Positions 21,131-33,400 of a stretch of DNA of 64,000 nt are shown here, piece after piece. A program made the translations under genes and the position numbers. The stretch's first letter is position 1. Each line of letters starts with the position of its first letter. The stretch is from Prorocentrum cordatum. Lineage: Eukaryota > Sar > Dinophyceae > Prorocentrales > Prorocentraceae. Below the pieces are notes generated by a model that saw nothing but the letters and a program-made list of their open reading frames with translations, did not search any database and was not told the origin of the DNA. The DNA lies in the NCBI GenBank assembly GCA_963575745.1, contig CAUYUJ010014340.1:286432-350431 (forward strand), given 5' to 3'.

Positions 21131-24100
21131 AGATTAGGCGACCAAATTGGCAATGGAAATTCTGACCAGGCGGGGCATGGGCTAGCGGCGGCACGGGGAC
21201 GTGGATCGCTCTACCTGCCGCCTGAAACGACGGCCGCCACTTCGCCGCCAGCCACGCCGCGGGCTGCCGGAAAGCTCGCGCTCAGTGAAATGCACCGCTG
21301 GAACCCACGCCGCGGGCGCTGGAGCCCACGCCGCGCGCTGCCAGAACCGCTGGCTGAACAGCTGCTCCTCGCACAACATGGGCGCTGGAATCCACGCCGC
21401 GGCCTGCTGGAACCACCGTCCGTCGGCAAGAATACGCGCTGGAAGCCGTCCGTCTTGTAGGCACGAGGCGCTGGAAACACGACTCCCCGTAAATATTGAG
21501 CGCTGGAACCAACGCACCGGGGCGCTGAAACCACGGCGCTGGAACTCATCTGTCTTGAAGGCATGAAGCGCTGGAACAACTCTCCCTCGTAAATATTGGG
21601 CGCCGGAGCCGACGCCGCGGCGCGTTGGAACCACCGCCCCTCGTAAAGAGTGGGCGCTGGAACCCATCTGTCCTGCAGGCATGCGGCGCTGGAACCACTA
21701 TCCCACGCAGACCCTCGGCGCCGGAACCGACGCCGCGGGGGGCTGGAACCTCACCCCGTTCAGGGCGATAAGAAATTTTTTAAAAAAAGGCGGAGGGATG
21801 CGCGGGAGAGGGGGCAGGGTGGGAGACGGGCCCGGGGGCGGGGAGGTCCTAGCATTGCAATCACGCCTCGTTCCCAAATGGGGCCTGTTCGCACGCGCTG
21901 GCGCGCGTGCGTTGTCTCGCTTAGTCGGTCCCGTCGTCGGTCGGTCAGTCGGCCCAATCGTCGGTCGGTCGGTCGGTCGGTGGGTCGTCGTCCGTCGTCG
22001 TCTCGGTCGGTCGGTCGGTCCGTCGGTCCCGTCGTGGGTCGTCGGTCGGTCCGTCCGTCGTCGTCGTTCGTCGTCGTCTCGGTCGGCCGGTCAGTCGGTC
22101 GGTCGGTCTGGTCGTCAAACGTCGGTCGGTCGGCCTGATGGTCGTCGTTCGTCGTCGTCTGAATCGGTCGGTCGGTCGGTCGGTTCGGTCGTCGCTTGTC
22201 GGTCGGTGGGTCGCTCCGTCGCTCGCTGTCGTCGGTCGTCGTCGTCTCGGTCAGTCCGTCCGTCGGTCGTTTGCTCGGTCGATCGGTCGTCGGTCCTCGG
22301 TCCGTCGGTTGGTCCGCGGCCGTCGTCGGTCGTCGGTCGCGTCGGTCAATCGTCGTCGGTCGTCGTCGTTTTCGTCGTCGGTCGTCAAGCGGTCGATCCG
22401 TCGGCTTGTCGACCAGCTGATTGCCGTCGGTCCGTCTGTCGTTCGGTTGTCGCCGCGGCCGTCGGTCGGTCGGTCGGTCGGCGTCGCAAGAGACCCGCTG
22501 GTCTCCGCCCGCCCGCGCCGACCCCGGGCCCGAGCCCGACCTCGCCCGCGAAGCTCCGAAGATTCCCGACGGCATCGCGCTTGCGCTCCTTCGCAGTCGC
22601 TGGGCCCGACGCCGCGGCATTCCCTCGAGTCGCGCCGCTTGGGCCACACAGGTCACGGATGCAATGGTCATGAAGACATGACAGATGCCCCCCTGACGCC
22701 GACACGCGCACACGCGCCCTAAAACTTCACGACCAACAACGTTCACCTGACTGGCCAGTTAGGTAAATACGTTAATGCTGCAAATTCTGACCAGGTGGGG
22801 CATGGGTCAATGGCGTCGGGGGCGTGGATCGCTCGACCTGCCACATGAAACGACGGCCGCCGCGCCCCCGCCAGCCATGGCGCAGGCTGCTGGGAAGCTC
22901 GCGCCCAATGACATGCACTGCTGAAGGCCACGCCGCGGCCGCTGGAGCCCGCGCCGCTGCCAGCTAGAACCACTGTCTGAACAACTGTTCCTCGCGAAAC
23001 ATGGACGCCGCAGGAACCACCGCCGCTCGTAACGAGCGCGCGCTGGAACTCATCTGTCTTCATGGCGCGAGGCGCTGTCACCAGCATCCCCCGCGCATTC
23101 TGAACGCTGGAACGGGCGCCGCGGGGCGCTGGAGAGGCGGGCCCGGGGGCGGAAGTGGTCCTAGCATTGTAGTCACGCCTCGTTCCCAAACGGGGCCTGT
23201 TCGCACGCGCTGGCGCGCGTGCGTTGTCTCGCTTGGTCGATCCCGTCGTCGGTCGGTCGGTCGGCGCGGTCGTCAGTCGGTCGATCGGTCGGTGGGTCGT
23301 CGTCCGTCGTCGTCTCGGTCGGTCGGTTGGTCGGTCGGTCGGTCGGTCCCGTCGCGGGTCGTCGGTGCGTCAGTCGGTCCGCCCGTCGTCGTCGTCCGTC
23401 GTCGTCTCGGTCGGTCGGTCGGTCCGTCTGGTCGTCGCCTCGGTCGGTCGGTCCGTGGGTCGTCATTCGTCGAAGTCTCGGTCGGTTGGTCTGTCCGTCG
23501 GTCGGTTCGGTCGTCGCTCGTCGGTCGGTCGGTCGCCCCGTCGCTCGCCGTCGTCGGTCGTCGTCGTCTCAAACAGTCCGTCCGTCGGTCGGTTACTCGG
23601 TCGACCGGTCGCCGTCGGTCCTCGGTACTCGGTCCTCGGCACGTTGGTCCGTCGTGGTCACACGTCGGTCGCGTCGGTCGGTCGTCGTCTCGGTCGTCGT
23701 CGTTTTTCCGTCGTCGGTTGTCCAGCTGTCGATCCGTCGGCTTGTCGAGCAGCTGATTGTCGTCTGTCCGTCTGTTGGTCGGGTATCGTCGCGGTCGTTG
23801 GTCGGTTGGTCGGTCGGCGTTGCAAAAAGATCCGCCGCTCTCAGCCCGTCCGCGCCGACCCCGGGCCCGAGTCCGACCGCTTCCGCGAAGCTCCGAAAAT
23901 TCCCGACGGCATCGCGTTTGCGCTGCTTCGCAGTCGCCGGACCCGACGCCGCGGCCCCCCAAGTCGCCCCTCTTGGACCACGCAGGCCACGGACGCAATG
24001 ATGATGAAGACGCAACACATGCCCCCCTGACGCCTCCGACACGCGCACATGCGCTCTACGAGTCTCACCGACAACCATATTCACCTGACTGGCCAGTTCG

Positions 24101-25870
24101 GTGGATACTTCCAGAATGCAAACTCTGACCAGGCGTGGCACGGGGTAGTAGTGGCCGGGCGTGGATCGCTCGACCTGCCGCCTGAAACGACGACCGCCGC
24201 GCCCCCGCCAGCCATGTCGAAGGTTGCTGGGAAGCTCGCGCCCAATGACATTCGCCGCTGGAACCCACGCCGCGGGCGCTGGGGCCCGCGCCGCCCGCTG
24301 CTGGAACCACTGTCTGCACGACCGTTCCTCATCAAACATGGGCGCTGGAACCCGCGCCGTGCCCCGCTGGTACCACCGCCCCTCGCAAAGAGCGAGCGAT
24401 GGAACGCGTCTGTCTTGCAGGCACGAAGCGCCGGGACCATTATCACCACTGCGGGGAACCCGCGCCGCGGGGCGCTTGAACCACCGCCCCGCGCAACAAT
24501 TGGACGCCGAAACCCATCCGTCTTGAAAGCACGAGGCGCTGGAACCACCACCCCTCCTCAACATTGGGCGCTGGAACAGACGCCGCGAGGCGCTGGAACC
24601 GCCGCCCCCCGTGCAAATTGGGCGCTGGAGCCCATCTGTCACGAAGGCATGAGGCGCTGGAACCACTATCCCGCGCAGAAACCGGGCGCTGGAACGTCGC
24701 CACGCTCAGGTTTATTAAGTATACATGGGGCGGGGAAAAGAATAGGAAACAGGCCCGGGGGCGGGGGCGGGGCCGGCGGCGCGCGCAAAGGGGTAGAGGG
24801 AGGGGGGGGGTTCTTAGAAGGCGGTTGCCTCTCAGACGGCGCCGGCCGCCCCACTGCGAAGCCAGGGGCGCGCAGCTTCTTCGGGGCACCCCAGCAGCTT
24901 CTTAGATGCACGGAAGTGCTCTTAGAGGAACTAACAGCTTCCTAGAGGCGAGCCGCCTGCTTCTCGGAAGCACGCCAGGAACAGCTCCTGAGAAGCAACA
25001 GCGCTCAGCAAGCTTCTTCAAAGGGGCGCCCGTGCCTTCTAAGGAGCGACGGTGCTTCTAAGAAGCATTCCCCCCTCCCGCCGAGTCCTAGCGTTGAAAT
25101 TACGCCTCGTTCCCAAACTGGGCCTGTTCGCGCGCGCTGGCGCGCGTGCGATGTCTCGTTTGGTCGGTCCCGACGTCGGTCGGTCGGTCGGTCGGTCGGT
25201 CGGCCCAGCCGTCGGTCGGTTGGTCGGTCGGTCCCGTCGTCGTTCATCGTCGCCTCGGTCGGTCGGTCGGTCCGTCGGTCGGTCCTGTCGCGGGTCGTCG
25301 GTGCGTCGGTCGGTCCGTCGTCGTCGTCGCTCGTCGTCGTCTCGGTCGGTCCGTCTGGTCGTCGGTCGTCGGTCGGTCGGGCCGTCGGTCGTCGTTCGTC
25401 GTCGTCTCGGTCGGTCGGTGGGTCGGTCGGTGGGTCGGTCGTCTTCTGTCGGTCGGTCGGTCCGTCGCTAGCCGTCGTCGGTCGTCGTCGTCTCGGTCAG
25501 TCCATCCGTCTGTCAGTTACTCAATCGATCGGTCGTCGTCGCTCTTCGGTCGTCGGTCCTCGGCCGGCCGCTTGGTCCGTCGTCTTCGTCGGCCGCACTG
25601 GTCGGTCGTCGTCCGGTCGACCCGTCGGCTCGTCGGGCGGCTGATTGTCTTCGGTCCGTCTGTCGGTCGGTCATCGCCGCGGTCGTCGGTCGGTCGGTCG
25701 GTCGGCGTCGCAAGAGATCCGCTGCTCTCCGCCCGCACGCGCCGACCGCGGGCCCGAGCCTGACCTCGTCCGCGAAGCTCCGAAGACTCCCGACGGCATC
25801 GCGTTTGCGTTGCTTCGCAGTCGGCGGACCCGACGCCGCAGAGGCCGCGGATGCAACGATGATGAAGACA
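21131..25870. repeat. Composite repeat present three times (about 1.3-1.8 kb each)
   Basis: Units start near 21,131, 22,736 and 24,081. Each holds, in order: a module with CTGACCAGGCGGGGCATGG and a following CTACCTGCCGCCTGAAACGA word; a minisatellite of GCGCTGGAACCCACGCCGCG words; a CCTAGCATTG...CACGCCTCGTTCC module (near 21,850, 23,160, 25,085); a long TCGG/TCGTC tract (21,920-22,480; 23,222-23,815; 25,150-25,700); and a module ending in CGACGGCATCGCG (near 22,567, 23,906, 25,792) and GATGAAGACA. Unit 3 carries about 350 extra bases at 24,710-25,080. Open frames rich in Arg/Ser/Val or Asp/Arg/Thr are products of the TCGG tracts. Confidence 0.8.
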
Positions 25871-25989
25871 TGACATATGCCCCGCTGACGCCTCCTCGTC
25901 GACGCTTCCCGCCACCGCCGCCCCTCGCCGCAGGCGCCGGCGCCAGCCAAGAAATGGAAATCGTCGTCCCCGCCGCCGTCGCCAGCCGC

Positions 25990-26225
25990 CGCCGACCCAA
26001 GCGCAGCGCCAGCTCGAGGAGAGGGGAAGCAAGGGGGGGGGTTCGAAACCCCCCACATCACGAGAGGGGGGGGGGGGTCGAAACCCCCCCGTCCGTCACG
26101 GGAGAGGAGGGGGTGTGGGGGGGTTCGAACCCCCCCCTCCATCCAGGGGGGTCCGGTTCCAGTTCCAAACCCCCCCCTCCATCCAGGGGGGTGGTGGGGG
26201 GGTCCGGTTCCACCCCCCCCCCCTC
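25990..26225. repeat. G/C-run palindromes around TTCGAA
   Basis: Several small inverted repeats such as GGGGGTTCGAAACCCCC (near 26,040) and GGGGGTTCGAACCCCC (near 26,125), plus two copies of CCCCCCTCCATCCAGGGGGG. They resemble isolated tRNA T-arms, but no acceptor, D or anticodon arm is present. Confidence 0.6.
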
Positions 26226-27230
26226 CCAGCGACCACAGAACGCGTTTTTTCAAATGTAGGCAGAGGAAGCGTGTGAGAAGGGTGGAGTATGTGTAGAGTA
26301 GATGCCAGGAAAACACGTTCCAAAGCGAACGGGCATAGTTTTCACACAAGGCAAAGCAGAGAGGGAAAAAAAAACAGGGAAAAACATACATTGAAAGTGA
26401 AAACCGATAATATTAAGCAGAGAAAGACAAAGTAGATACGTGGAAAGTCAAGTCGATAGTAGAGAGGAGTCAAGCAATATGCCGCGGCGGGCGGACGTGG
26501 AGTATTTTCGGAAATCCCCCAAATCAACACATGTGTCTCTCTGGTGAAATCACGCTGCATTATTAGACACAATATTGGGCAACTTCGTTGTGCCAAACGA
26601 ATCCCCCAACAGGTGACCCAGGTGACCAAGGTCACCCGCTCACGCGGGCATCGCGCCTGCTCGCAACAATATTTCGTCACAGGGTAAGCAACTTACACAC
26701 CATGTAAGACACCTCAACGCAACTCTAGGCCCGCAAACGCATCATGGACCAGTACCAAATCGCCCATATGCACTCGCGCTTCGAAATACTCGATCTGCTA
26801 CGACTGCGATTGATCAATACCCTACGTAGTGGGTCTGCTCGGCCTCGCTTGCACACGCACACACGTTCGGAGGAACGCAGGCACACCCTGGGTGGTAATC
26901 GCAAGCTACTACCACCCATGATCATGAGCTGTCAACACTAGTGCCAAAGATGTGAGCGTGCAGAAGATTACAATGCCATTGAGAAGGACGGGCGCTGACA
27001 AAGAGCAGGTGCTCGGAGCATGAGCATCACTGCGTGGGAAGCGTGATGACGACGAGGACGAAGAACCCACTTGTCTTCCAGTGACACGGCTGTCAAATCT
27101 GGGCAGCGAGCCACCAACTGCGACAAGTCTTATCCATGCAATAAGCTGGAGAGTACGAATCCCGCCCACGCCTTGGCCTCCCAGCAGCCACAATCGAAAA
27201 GAGGTCAGTTGGGGGTGGGCAGCTGAGGGT
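26226..27230. other. No feature recognised
   Basis: Lower-GC, apparently unique DNA. There are no long or conserved reading frames and no tandem repeats of note. A gene-poor spacer is the simplest reading. Confidence 0.4.
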
Positions 27231-27520
27231 GGTAGGGCCCACCTCCTGTCCTCCAAACCTCCCACCTCCCCGCTCCCTTCCCCGCCCCCTCCTCCCCCTG
27301 CATTGCATCCTCCCTTCCTCCCTCCCGCCGCACTCCGGCTGCCGCAGATGCTCCCTCCTCTCTCCTCCCCACTCCACTCTCCCTCTCCCTCCCCGTCCCT
27401 CCTCCCTCGTCCTCCCTCCTTCTCCTCCCTCCTCCCTCCTCCTCCTCCCTCCTCCATCCTCCCTCCCTGCCTCCCTGCCTCCCTCTCCTCCCTACCCCCC
27501 CTTTCTCCCGCCTGCTGCTC
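27230..27520. repeat. Polypyrimidine (CCTCCCT)n tract
   Basis: About 290 bases of almost pure C/T on the plus strand. The Pro/Ser/Leu-rich and Gly/Glu/Arg-rich frames across it are composition artefacts. Confidence 0.75.
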
Positions 27521-27579
27521 CGTCTCTGTGGCGTGGCGACGGGCTGGGCTTCTCGAGCCCACCCCTGGCAAAGGCACGG

Positions 27580-27697
27580 CGAGGCTCGCCCTCTCTCCGA
27601 AGGTGACGGCGCCAGCCAAAACTCGCGGAGGGTCCTGGTCGGCTGGCCACTCTGACGGCCAGGGGCTGAACGCTCGTGAGGGGAAGGAAGGGAGGGA

Positions 27698-27728
<31 letters not shown>

Positions 27729-27870
27729 TCCAGGGGGGGGGGGCTCATCAAGGGGAGATGCGTCGGCCCTCTCTCCGAAGGGTGACGGCGCCAGCCTCAC
27801 GCGCTGAGGGTCCTAGTCGGCTGGCCACTTTAACGGCCAGGGACTGAGCGCCCGTGCGGGGAAGAGAGGG
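27580..27870. repeat. Two-unit tandem duplication (period about 182) with a (GA)n tract
   Basis: CCCTCTCTCCGAAGG with a following TGACGGCGCCAGCC word and GTCGGCTGGCCACT occurs at about 27,588 and again at about 27,769. An (AG)n run lies between them at 27,698-27,728. Confidence 0.7.
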
Positions 27871-28480
27871 AGAAAGAGAGAGATCGGGGATGGACAGACC
27901 CCCCTTTGGTAAAACGTGGTTTAGTGAAAACGACCTGAGGCCCAAACCTGGCGGGCGCAAGCCTGGGAAATAACGGCCACGGCGCCATCTCGAGAACCGA
28001 AACCGGACAATTCACGAATCGACGTGTCACTGTTGGGGGTTCTGTCCGCCCCCGAAGAGAGAGAGAGTCCAGGGGGGTCCTCATCAAGGGGAGATGCGTC
28101 GGCCCCCGAGACGGGCTCCCATGCTCCCGCCCCGGGGGGCCCGCGACGAGGCACCCCCTCGAAAAACGCCCCTCGTCGGAGCCGACCTCGGCCCCGTGGT
28201 CGGCAATCCTGCCATGAGCTCGGGCTGGTGACCCAGAGACACAGACACCCCAGGCCTCGAGGAAATGAGGTCGATCGAGGTCGGCTGAAATCCTCGAGGT
28301 CGATCGAGGTCGATCTCGAGGACCCCCTCTGAAGCCTCCTTCGTCTCCTTCTCCTGCGGGAGTCCAGCAGACCACGACGGAAGGCCACCTACTGAATTAG
28401 CGTAGCCCCCTCGGGCCTCAGGGCTGTGTCTCCAGCAGGCTCAGCAACGTCATGGTTCGCTTGCACCTGGCGCCCGACGG
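27871..28480. other. No gene recognised
   Basis: Unique-looking DNA with a short local repeat of GGTCGATCGAGGTCG words near 28,270-28,320. No conserved protein in any frame. Confidence 0.4.
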
Positions 28481-28489
28481 AGACTGCGG

Positions 28490-28500
28490 CCGTGACGACC

Positions 28501-28553
<53 letters not shown>

Positions 28554-28798
28554 CACGATAGCCTCCAGAGGTCCCTGATGGTCTCCGCAGGCCCCTGGAG
28601 GCCTCCGCAGGGCTCCAGAGGCCCACAGATAGCGCAAGGCAACCCCGAGACCCGCGTTTCGCCGGTCGACGATCGCGACGACGTCGACGACAGCCTCCAG
28701 GGGTCCCCAGCGGTCCGCCGGAGTCCCACGAGGAGTCCGGAGGTACACCGAGGGCCCAAGATACGCCCGACGGCACGCGGAGCTTCGATCGACGAGGT

Positions 28799-28880
<82 letters not shown>
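28490..28880. repeat. (CGA)n trinucleotide tracts
   Basis: Interrupted CGA/ACG repeats at about 28,495-28,558 and a nearly pure tract at 28,797-28,880. The plus strand reads as poly-Asp and the minus strand as poly-Val/Ser/Arg. The DNA between them contains CCAGAGG words. Confidence 0.85.
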
Positions 28881-28882
<2 letters not shown>

Positions 28883-28989
28883 CAGCGAGCGCCTTAGGCT
28901 CGGGGTGGACGCCGCTGTGTGGTCGTCCAGGCCGAGGAGGCCGCCGATCGGCACCCCAGCCTTGGAGAGGCGCCTCGTGCAGGTACAAG

Positions 28990-29170
28990 GGAAGAGGAGG
29001 AGGAGGAGGAGGGAGAGGAAGGAGAAGGGGGAGAAGGAAGGAAAAGGCGGCGGAAGAGGAAGGCGGAAGAGGGGGAGGAAGACGAAGGGAAAGGAGGACG
29101 AGGAGGAGCAAGGAGCAGCTGGGGCGAGATGGAGGTTGAAGAAGAGGAGGAGGAACGAGGAGGAAAAGGG
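28990..29170. repeat. Purine-rich GAGGAA tract
   Basis: G/A-only sequence for about 180 bases, giving Glu/Arg-rich frames on plus and Ser/Pro-rich frames on minus. No independent coding evidence. Confidence 0.7.
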
Positions 29171-29504
29171 GCGGAGGAGGGAGTAGGACCTAATGGTACA
29201 GCCCGCAACAGAACGGGACGCGCTCATCTGAGCCCCTTCTGCGCCCGAAGCCGCCGAAATCACGAAACTGGTGACCCCCAAACTCCAAAAGATGCTTTCA
29301 AAACAAATTATCCTCCGACTGTCCAGCGTGGTCTTGAAATGCGGAGAGCACAGGCAAGGAGGCGATAAGAGGGCGAAGCTTAGGAAGAGAGGAGGGGACG
29401 TGGGGCGTTGTCTCCTCAAAACGAGGGCCCAACATCACAGGATGATTGGGAACAATCACGCAGCACACATCAGCAAAACAAATGTACATCACACGCCGGC
29501 AAAA

Positions 29505-29579
29505 AAAACACACAGCACACACACACACATACACACACAGCAAGCATTGCTGGTGTGTGCTGCGTTTTGTTACGCCTGG

Positions 29580-29631
<52 letters not shown>

Positions 29632-29800
29632 CACAACGACGACGACGACGAGGAGAATGACGACGACGATATCGACGACGATGACGACGACGACGATGCA
29701 TACGACGATGACGATGTCGATGACGATGGCGACGACGGTCATGGTGAGGATGGTGATCAAGACGACGACGACAGCGACGACGACAACGACGACCACTGGG
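29505..29800. repeat. (CA)n then (GAT)n/(GAC)n tracts
   Basis: A (CA)n run lies at about 29,509-29,540, a pure (GAT)n run at 29,579-29,631, and mixed GAC/GAT triplets continue to about 29,792. The plus frame is almost all Asp. It is a microsatellite with derived point changes. Confidence 0.85.
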
Positions 29801-30344
29801 GGTCCAATTGTACCAAACAACGTCGTCATGTGCGTGCGGTTTCTGTGCCACGGCCCAAAATCCGTATGCGTTTTTTTCTTCCGGCTAACACAAAAATTAC
29901 ATGGACACCGCCGTGTTGCAACAAAACATACAACAGCCCAGCAAACCCGGGAATCCAACCGTTGTGTGTTGTTTGTGCTGTGCTATAAGATTTCCGTGTT
30001 TTGCCGATTGTTGATGTGTGTTTATGTTTTTTGCTGGTTGCTGATGTTTTCAATTGTTATTGCAGGATGTTATACTTTGTTGCTCGTTTTTGGTGTTGTT
30101 GTGTATTTGTTGTTTTTGGTTGCTTTGTGTTGTTTCTGGTTGTTTTTGGTGTTCGTTTGTGTTGTATTATCTCTTGGCTGTGTTTCATTAGTTGCCGGTT
30201 TCTGCGAATGCTTGGCTGTTTTTGATGCGTTTCGTTGAACATGCTTTTCCGTTCATAGATTCATATTATGTCATTGGTTTGTGATGCGGGTTTCATGTTG
30301 TGCACGCTTCCACAATTGTGTCAACTGTTCGGGATATGTTTGGC

Positions 30345-30430
30345 CAGTGACTGGTCCCCACCGACCACCCACCGACCACCCACCGACCAACCACCGACCA
30401 CAACCGACCACTCACCGACCAACAAGAAAA
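30345..30430. repeat. CCGACCACCCA decanucleotide-like repeat
   Basis: Seven or so degenerate CACCGACCA words. The flanks (29,801-30,345 and 30,431-30,800) are AT-richer than the surroundings, with T-rich then A-rich bias and no convincing gene. Confidence 0.6.
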
Positions 30431-33400
30431 CAAAACAGCCGACAATATTGTAGAACCATGCATAAACATGAGCCCCGCATCAAAAATCTAGAAGACATGG
30501 GAAACACAGCTTTTCAACGAAAAACAACCAACAAACAAAAAACCTACAAATACGCACAGCCAACAAACAATACAACACAATAGCCATCAAAAACAATCAC
30601 ATACATCAAAACATCACAACATCCGATTATATATTTTTTTTAAAAAAAAAAATCAACATCAACAACCAATGAAACATCAAACGCCCACCCACAAGCAGCC
30701 AAACACAACAAAATCATTAGCACAGCAAAAACCAGACACAACTGTCGCATCCCCAAGTGTGCTAGGCTGCTGTAGTGTCTGTGGCAGCACGACGGTGCCC
30801 ATGTAATCCCTGCGTTATCGGGGGGGGGGAGAACACACGCGGACCTTGAGCCGTCTCGCGCCATGCGCTCGAGCTACGTAGGGAACAGGGCCATCGACCA
30901 CTTGCGACGGTGCCCCCTCGCGGCCAACCGCTCCCCCGCACAGGAAGTCAGTTCCTCGGGCATCCCCCATCGATAATGATCCAAAGCTCGTGGATAGTGA
31001 AGGAGCAGTCCCGTCTCTTCCCCGCTTCAAGAAGCCGCGACAAGAACCAAGCAAATGGGGCGCGCGGTGGATCTGCTTCCCGAAGAAGAAGAAGACAGCA
31101 CTGCTGTGTAACTGAGGCAAGGCGCTTCACCGTCTTGCTTGACGACTCCGCTCGCCAGCACGCCCTGGGCAAGCAAGCGCGGCGTCGTGAGCCGAAAGAA
31201 ACGAGAGGGCCCAAAGGCATCTTGTTTTTGCCGTGGGATCGGCATCCTCTTCCGTCTACGTCCGCTTCTCCACGAGCTTCTCGGCTGCCAACTTTTCGCC
31301 CGCGTTCCTCATCGGCCGCGAAAATCGGCCCTAGCTCTTCACCGAGTCAAATCTTCTGATTCGCCCCCCTCGGCCACGGACGCTGGCGCCCGCGGCCCAA
31401 TGGAACTCCAGCGAAGATCTCTGGCTGGGGGTCCTAGAGACCTTCAGACAGCGCGGCATCTGCGATCAGCGCAGCAAAGGCCCCCCCCCTTCGCTTCCTG
31501 ATCGGCCTCGCCAGCGCGTTCTTCCCCCGTTTCAACATCTCCCGCCCACTTCCCAGCATCTCTTGGGACTGCCCCCATGTGAACAATCGCCTGCATGATG
31601 CTTTCACTGGCGGGAGTGGCTACGACAATGGGACCCCCGCCACCTCCGCCTCGAGAGCTCGCCGCCCTCGCGAGCAAACACCTGCGACGCCGAAGCGGGG
31701 CTCCGCGAAGTCCTGCCCCCGGGCCCCCGTTGTCTGCCTCGCCCGCAGGAATGGCAAGCTTCAGTTCGGCCGCTGAGGACCGTTGCCCAAGGCGTCCTCG
31801 GCCGCGCCCTCGCCCTCCTCTCGGCTGAGCTTCGCATGCGAAAACGCGGACATGACGCGTCTGCGCTGCGTCCTCGGCAAACGCGGGAATTCCCCATGCG
31901 GAAACTGGGGCGTTCTCAAGAATGGCGCAGAACATATCACATAGGGGCGAGCGATACATGAAAGTCTGGCGTCTCCGAGCACGGCCCGACGCGGCCACCT
32001 GCATCCGATTGAGAAGCGCGCCCACGCCAGCTCGTTTCACTCGCGGAGGGCCACGCAATATGACACGGGATGTCTCGCGGTGCCCTCGGCCGCCTCCCGG
32101 GAAAATAAGCCGCGCGAGGTCGAGGGCGGCCACGCGCGCATCGGAGACCGAAAGTCTGACGCTTTCCGGCAGCAGAAGCGGGCAGCGCAAACGCTTCCGG
32201 CACACTCGCGCGTCAGATCTGTCAGAATCGATTCCGGGCTGCTTGGGCAGCGGGGCAGTGGTCGAATCCCTGGTGGTTTCGCGCACTGGGTGAACCGCCA
32301 CTGACAGGGGTCGAAATCCAGCCATAGCGGCCGCGCGGCAGCTTCTCTAGCGTTCGAAGCGAATGCAGTCCTGAGTTCTCCAACGGCATCGCAAGCCGCG
32401 CCAAAGCCTTCTCGATGCGCGGCATCACGCACCATCACCTCGACGCTCTCCTTAACACGCGCGAATCAAATAAAAATGAAACGAGACAGCGTCATCTTTC
32501 CGACGTTGCCGTCTGGAGGCTGGGCCAGGGCGCACGGGTGAGCGCCCGGTCTGCAGCGATCGCGCCCTAAGATTATCCGCCCGGTCGTGCCGCGGCGTCG
32601 CGCGCACCCACCTCCCTCGCGCGGCCCCATCCAGGCCGGCAAATTTGAAAATATCGATCAACTTGCACCCCTTCTAAAGCCTGTATAATCAGCCACGGCG
32701 CGGCGGACGGCCCATGGCCGCGGCCCCACTGCGACCTAAAACTCGCTGGACTGCTCGCGGCCGCCCATGCGCGCAGCAGACATGCCCCCGTCGGATTGCC
32801 ATCGGGCTCGCTTGCCCCCCGCGGTCGCCCCTTCGGTCCATGGGGCCACGGGCGCGCGGACTTTTTCGGCCGCCCTACAACCCTTGCGCCCCGCGCGCGA
32901 AGCTCCCGGGCGCCCTCGGAAACCGCGCGCCGCGCGCGCAGCTCAGACCATTCGACTAGCTGATTGCTCAAATTTCGGGCGCGAGGGGCGGGTCCGAAAC
33001 GGGGGCGGGGCCCAGCAAGGAATCCCCGTCCCCGGTCACGGCGCCCAAAGGGTTGGCGCTCGAGCGCCCGCCTTCGGGCGCGGCGCGGCTCGCCGAAGGA
33101 ATCCACCCAAGACGGCTGGCCCCGGCAGGCGGCGCCCGGACAGGGGCCGCCGAGGGCCGGCATCCGGGCCGAGGCCGCGGCGCTAGTCTGAGGCGAGCCA
33201 TGGCGATAGGGCGCTGAGCAGGGGCGCCAGCAGCCACCCCGCCCTCGCGATGGCGGCGCCCCCGCCTGGAGCGCAGCGATGACGACGCCCTTCCAGGCGG
33301 CGCGGGCACCTCGGCGCCCAGGGCGTCGCAGAGCATCTTGAACTCGGGCACCCGCCCAGGAGCTGAGCTGCGCATCCAAAAATGCTCCCAGTCGGGAACC

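Noticed and set aside
26030-26130. Possible tRNA genes (T-arm-like GGTTCGAA hairpins)
   Set aside because: No acceptor stem, D arm or anticodon arm accompanies them; GC-run palindromes explain the motif.
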